From assembly GCA_964513095.1 (NCBI GenBank), contig CAZELH010000031.1, forward strand, positions 1-9,710: a stretch of DNA of 9,710 nt, given 5' to 3'. This document shows positions 6,874 to 9,710 of this stretch, one piece after another. Below the pieces are notes generated by a model. That model made no database searches. It had not been told where the DNA came from and saw only the letters and a program-made list of their open reading frames with translations. Source of the stretch: JBDKGD01 sp964513095 (GTDB taxonomy: Bacteria > Patescibacteriota > Minisyncoccia > UBA6257 > 2-01-FULL-56-20). A program made the translations under genes and the position numbers. Numbering within the stretch: position 1 is the stretch's first letter; each line of letters starts with the position of its first letter.

Positions 6874-8313
6874 ATGCAAGTTGCCTCTAATACCTCGATA
6901 AGTAAAATTATGGAAAGTTATTTTGCGACAGATACCAGTGTTGCGCATCATAAAATACATTTCATCGGCATTGGTGGTATTGGCGTCAGTGCTTTGGCGC
7001 GCTGGTTTCTTTCTCGTGGGTCAAAAGTCTCCGGTTCCGATGGCTCGCGCAGTTCTCTTATTGAAGAATTAATTACTGAGGGCGTTTCTTTTTTTGATAC
7101 TCACGCATCAACAAACATATCCCCTAATACAACGCTGGTGGTATACAGTAACGCGGTGCCAGTTGATAATCCAGAACGTGTGCAAGCACAAAAATTGCAT
7201 ATCCCCGTTGTTTCATATCCGGAAGTTATTGGTGAACTCACCCGACATTACAAAACAATTGCAGTGGCTGGCATGCATGGCAAAAGTACGACAACCGCAA
7301 TGATCGCATCCATAGCAATCTCAGCAGGGCTTGATCCCACGGTAATTGTTGGGGTAAAGCTCGATATCTTAGGTGGAAAAAATTTTCGCGCGGGTAAGAG
7401 TAATTATTTAATTCTTGAAGCCGATGAATACGCAAAGGCATTTTTGCACTACACGCCCACTATTTCAGTAGTCACTAACCTCGATGCCGAGCATTTAGAA
7501 ATTTATGGCACGCTCGCCAATATCAAAAAATCATTTTTACGATATTTTTCACAAACAACTGACGGCGGTACGCTCGTACTCAACGCCGATAATAAAAATC
7601 TTATCTCGCAAAAAAAGCAGATAGAAAAAATAGTGCGCGACAGAAAACTGCAATGTCTATGGTATAGCAATAAAACAGTTGCCCAGACGGGGGTGCGCCA
7701 ATGGGTGCAGGTGCCCGGAGCGCACAACATCGAAAACGCTCATGCCGCCTACGGGGCGGCTCGTGCCTGTGGCATATCCCCCGCCAAAATCGCCATGGGG
7801 CTCAAAAAATACAAAGGTGCGTGGCGACGAATGGAGTATCGAGGAATACTGAAGAAAGAATTATCGGGCGGAGTAAAAAAAATAAAAATATTTGACGACT
7901 ACGGGCATCACCCCACGGAAGTCGCGGCAACACTCTCGGCATTTCGCGAGAAATATCCGCACGCGCGTATTATCTGCGTCTTTCAGCCACACCAAGCCCA
8001 GCGAGTCTCTCTCCTCTTTAAAGAATTTATCGGTGCCTTTCAAAAAGCAGACGCACTGATTCTGTTGCCTATTTATATTGTCCCCGGACGAGATATGATA
8101 GACGAAAAGCAGACATCAGAAATATTAAGTAAAAAAATAAAAGAAAAAGAACCAAAAAAATATGTCGCCTATGAATCAAATCTTGAATTTATCCCGCGCG
8201 CCATTTCCACTGCGATACAAGAATGTATTGATCAAAAAAAGGCTACTGAAATAATCGTAGTGATGATGGGCGCCGGTCCGATTGTGAATACAACACCCCA
8301 GTTGCTCGATTGA
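6874..8313 (+). CDS. murC: UDP-N-acetylmuramate--L-alanine ligase (MurC)
   Basis: MurC uses ATP to join L-Ala to UDP-MurNAc, the first peptide step of cytoplasmic peptidoglycan precursor synthesis. The 479-residue length is typical. Domain 1 has the UDP-binding glycine loop IGIGGIGV at 31-38. Domain 2 has the P-loop GMHGKST at 133-139 with K137, EADE at 182-185, and NLDAEH at 202-207 for magnesium and ATP. Domain 3 has DDYGHHPTE at 341-349 and FQPHQ at 370-374, which favour MurC over MurD, MurE or MurF. ATG 6874 has no ribosome site, but a -10 box lies 7 bases away, which fits leaderless expression. A second in-frame ATG at 6910 also lacks a Shine-Dalgarno. The 3' end contains the -35 of the next unit. 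Confident. Confidence 0.95.
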   Translation: MQVASNTSISKIMESYFATDTSVAHHKIHFIGIGGIGVSALARWFLSRGSKVSGSDGSRSSLIEELITEGVSFFDTHASTNISPNTTLVVYSNAVPVDNPERVQAQKLHIPVVSYPEVIGELTRHYKTIAVAGMHGKSTTTAMIASIAISAGLDPTVIVGVKLDILGGKNFRAGKSNYLILEADEYAKAFLHYTPTISVVTNLDAEHLEIYGTLANIKKSFLRYFSQTTDGGTLVLNADNKNLISQKKQIEKIVRDRKLQCLWYSNKTVAQTGVRQWVQVPGAHNIENAHAAYGAARACGISPAKIAMGLKKYKGAWRRMEYRGILKKELSGGVKKIKIFDDYGHHPTEVAATLSAFREKYPHARIICVFQPHQAQRVSLLFKEFIGAFQKADALILLPIYIVPGRDMIDEKQTSEILSKKIKEKEPKKYVAYESNLEFIPRAISTAIQECIDQKKATEIIVVMMGAGPIVNTTPQLLD

Positions 8314-8331
8314 TGAATTTATTGGTATAGT
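8302..8331 (+). promoter_or_regulatory. Promoter of the small transcription unit after murC
   Basis: TTGCTC at 8302-8307 (inside the murC 3' end), an 18-base spacer, and TATAGT at 8326-8331 preceded by TGG (extended -10). Expected start is near 8338. The unit would run to the terminator at 8523-8574, an RNA of about 235 bases. Confidence 0.55.
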
Positions 8332-8401
8332 AAAAGCAGAAGATCATTTCTAACTGGAGCGGTTTAAATCGCACAGATTTTGTTAATAGGAGGCCACCAT
8401 C

Positions 8402-8508
8402 ATGACTCGTAAATCCTTTGTCGTCACGCTTGAATTGAAGGAAATCTTATCGGTCTGAAGGGGGGTGATCCAATATCTATTAGTGGGCTAATCCCCCACG
8501 CGTCATAA
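8402..8508 (+). pseudogene. Very small gene, apparently frameshifted (18-codon ORF as read)
   Basis: ATG 8402 has a perfect AGGAGG at 8388-8393, 8 bases upstream. As read it encodes only 18 residues, starting MTRKSFVVTLELKE and ending at TGA 8456-8458. A one-base insertion between 8434 and 8455, for example in the AAA run at 8442-8444, joins it to another open frame that reads NLIGLKGGDPISISG and ends at TAA 8506-8508, giving a 35-residue protein. The stop then lies 15 bases before the terminator. I do not recognise the product. Alternatives are a genuine 18-residue peptide, a leader peptide, or a non-coding RNA with a chance ORF. The promoter, ribosome site and terminator are clear; the frameshift interpretation is an inference from a short stretch. 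Confidence 0.45.
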
Positions 8509-8522
8509 ATCTTTTTAAGGCT

Positions 8523-8574
8523 TGCCCCGCGCCATTCTTTGAGAAAGCAAAGAAAGCGGGGCATTTTAATTTTT
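8523..8574 (+). terminator. Long two-part terminator hairpin
   Basis: TGCCCCGC at 8523-8530 pairs with GCGGGGCA at 8556-8563. Inside it TTCTTTG at 8535-8541 pairs with CAAAGAA at 8548-8554, making one extended hairpin. A T-rich tail follows at 8564-8574. It closes the small plus-strand unit. Confidence 0.88.
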
Positions 8575-8650
8575 ATAATACATATAGATAAAATGGTCTG
8601 AGTTTTTTTATTTTTTTCGAAGAGCATTTTAATTTGTGTATTTGGTACGA

Positions 8651-8688
8651 AATAAAAAGAAAACCGTCCTGCTATAGCGGGGCGGTTT
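8651..8688 (-). terminator. Minus-strand terminator for the small divergent gene
   Basis: Read on the minus strand, AAACCG (8688-8683) pairs with CGGTTT (8666-8661), extended by further pairs with one mismatch, and TCTTTTTATT follows at 8660-8651. It lies 20 bases past the stop of the minus-strand gene at 8708 and faces the plus-strand terminator ending at 8574. Confidence 0.72.
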
Positions 8689-8707
8689 GTCCTATCCTAC
8701 TGTGTTA

Positions 8708-8919
8708 TCAGGACTTCTTTTTTTCTTTGCGAGAAGCCAAATATTCTTCTGCGCCAAGAGTTTTGAGGATCAAGTTGAATTGCTCATACATATGTATTTT
8801 TGATTTTCCGCACTGACTACAATTTCCACGAATAAACAAAAATAAACAATTTTCCAGAGCCGGAGAACCATCTGCAAATCCATTTGTAAAATTTCAACCG
8901 GGCGAATTGTAACTTTCAT
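8708..8919 (-). pseudogene. Small minus-strand gene with a single-base frameshift, unknown function
   Basis: On the minus strand, AAGGAGGT at 8932-8925 lies 6 bases (counted from GGAGG) before ATG 8919-8917, a perfect start signal. As read the frame gives 49 residues (MKVTIRPVEILQ...) to a TGA near 8773. Adding one base between about 8893 and 8775, for example in the AAA of GAAATTTT near 8893, opens a 70-residue protein. Its second part reads NGFADGSPALENCLF, then has C34-x2-C37 (RGNCSQCGKS), and ends in a basic tail RKEKKKS at TGA 8710-8708. The restored C-terminal part is polar and protein-like, and the stop is followed by a matching terminator. I do not recognise the family; a half zinc-knuckle is visible. 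It could be a decayed gene, an assembly error, or programmed frameshifting. The 49-residue product with a hydrophobic middle is the alternative. Confidence 0.55.
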
Positions 8920-8960
8920 ACAACACCTCCTTTTTAATAGCTCTAAAACATTCTTTTTTG

Positions 8961-8991
8961 ATTGTATACCCTTTTATCTATCTGATACAAT
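8961..8991. promoter_or_regulatory. Mirror-symmetric divergent promoter
   Basis: ATTGTAT at 8961-8967 and ATACAAT at 8985-8991 are a perfect 7-base inverted repeat 17 bases apart. On the plus strand, TTGTAT (8962-8967), an 18-base spacer and TACAAT (8986-8991, preceded by TGA) drive the nuclease gene. On the minus strand, TTGTAT (8990-8985), an 18-base spacer and TACAAT (8966-8961) drive the small gene. Each -10 overlaps the other strand's -35. Confidence 0.55.
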
Positions 8992-8997
8992 TCGTCT

Positions 8998-9710
8998 ATG
9001 TCATTTGAACAAAACGCCGAAACCTTCAAACAAGAAAGCGGATACACCATTGATGGGGCATGGTATCCCCGCGTAACAAAAATAATTTCAATAAAAGCAA
9101 AGCCGGTACTCTATAAATACTACGCCCAAGTCGGTGGCTACGAAAAAGGCCAACAAATTGCTGAACAATCCGCCAAAGAAGGCACGTTGGTACATGAGAT
9201 GGTGCAATCGGTAATGGTGGGTGGGAATCCCGAAGTGCCCGAACACATAAAAGCATCGGTAGACGCCTACAGGGTATTTGCCGAAAAAACTCATATTAAA
9301 ACCCAACCGGACTACATTGAAAAACGATTTTTGCATGGGACTCATCGGTATGCGGGAACCATAGATGCGCTAGCGGAAATTGACGGAAAATTTGGCGTGC
9401 TTGATATCAAAACATCTCAAAGTATCTACCGCGATTACAATTTGCAGACTGCCGCCTATATGGATGCGTTAAAAAATGAGTTTGAAAATTTAACCACGCG
9501 CTGGATTCTGCGAATTGATCAACGCCAAGTTTGTGCCAAATGCGGAGCCACCTGTCGCACAAAAGGCGGTCGCGAAAACATTAAAAGCGCTCCGGGGAAA
9601 TGGTCTCTGTTTCGGCTCTGTCTCCCCCACGAGTGGTCACTCCCCCAAGGGGTGGTGGAGCTGGAAGAATTCCCCGACTGGTGGGATGATTTTGAGACAT
9701 TTTTAGCAGC
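8998..9710 (+). CDS. PD-(D/E)XK (RecB/Cas4-like) nuclease with a cysteine cluster, 3' truncated
   Basis: The frame is open from ATG 8998 to the right edge (237 full codons). The nuclease core motifs are in order: GTLVHEMV with H66/E67, GTIDAL with D123, LDIK with D136 and K138, and the RecB-family helix Q150-x3-Y154. These predict a metal-dependent DNA nuclease acting on ends or single strands. After the core comes C179-x2-C182 with C186, then C208-x2-H211, a likely zinc-binding insertion, followed by an acidic aromatic stretch (FPDWWDDFETF). I associate this arrangement with a nuclease family of Patescibacteria; a lookup would be needed to confirm that. An in-frame TGA at 8983 excludes an earlier start. 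There is no Shine-Dalgarno, but the -10 box TACAAT ends 7 bases before the ATG, so the mRNA should be leaderless. Function could be repair, recombination or defence. Confidence 0.85.
   Translation, partial: MSFEQNAETFKQESGYTIDGAWYPRVTKIISIKAKPVLYKYYAQVGGYEKGQQIAEQSAKEGTLVHEMVQSVMVGGNPEVPEHIKASVDAYRVFAEKTHIKTQPDYIEKRFLHGTHRYAGTIDALAEIDGKFGVLDIKTSQSIYRDYNLQTAAYMDALKNEFENLTTRWILRIDQRQVCAKCGATCRTKGGRENIKSAPGKWSLFRLCLPHEWSLPQGVVELEEFPDWWDDFETFLA

Noticed and set aside
8456..8487. TGA read as glycine in the small ORF (alternative genetic code)
   Set aside because: murC ends at a TGA in the expected place, so TGA is a normal stop here.
8338..8574. Known structural RNA (tmRNA, SRP RNA, RNase P RNA, 6S) in the small unit after murC
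   Set aside because: I see none of the signature sequences of these RNAs; the consensus ribosome site points to a small coding unit instead.
8424..8627. 67-codon minus-strand ORF opposite the small plus-strand unit
   Set aside because: It crosses the plus-strand terminator hairpin and has no ribosome site; it looks like a shadow.
8634..8816. 60-codon plus-strand ORF opposite the minus-strand small gene
   Set aside because: No start signal, and it reads through the minus-strand terminator and coding region.
1..9710. CRISPR array, tRNA or rRNA genes, insertion-sequence ends, integrase or att duplications
   Set aside because: No spaced direct repeats, cloverleaf, rRNA segments, transposase or recombinase motifs, or long flanking repeats were seen on either strand.

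Overview
The window looks like a piece of a bacterial chromosome of moderate to low GC, most likely from the Patescibacteria/Candidate Phyla Radiation, probably Parcubacteria-like. That assignment is an inference. It rests on the resemblance of the last gene to a PD-(D/E)XK nuclease type I associate with those genomes, on genes apparently transcribed from their own start codon, and on short genes separated by compact terminators. TGA is used as a stop (murC), so the glycine-TGA code of some related lineages is not indicated.

Bases 1-3589 hold core genes: the 3' part of murG (lipid II synthesis), a terminator that runs straight into an extended -10 promoter, gltX (glutamyl-tRNA synthetase), and, 8 bases after gltX, an exported coiled-coil M23 peptidoglycan hydrolase. 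Bases 3590-6800 are different in style. Three genes each have their own promoter, strong Shine-Dalgarno site and terminator: a phage-type metallophosphoesterase with a long charged N-terminal extension, a four-helix membrane protein of unknown role, and a small P-loop kinase of the N4BP2L/polynucleotide-kinase-like type. murC follows at 6874-8313. Three cell-wall functions (murG, M23 hydrolase, murC) therefore flank a block that looks like inserted cargo.

Bases 8314-8997 look empty if only long ORFs are considered, but they are organised. There is a plus-strand unit (promoter, perfect Shine-Dalgarno, very short ORF that appears frameshifted, long terminator hairpin). Convergent to it is a minus-strand unit (terminator at 8651-8688, frameshifted small gene at 8708-8919 with a perfect Shine-Dalgarno). 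That minus-strand gene shares a symmetric divergent promoter (8961-8991) with a PD-(D/E)XK nuclease gene that runs off the right edge and starts on an apparently leaderless transcript.

The best candidates for something new are the 8314-8997 module (two small, apparently frameshifted genes and a mirror-symmetric promoter) and the 3590-6800 cargo block, which pairs a phosphoesterase with a polynucleotide-kinase-like enzyme. No complete, recognisable defence or mobile system is proven by the sequence.
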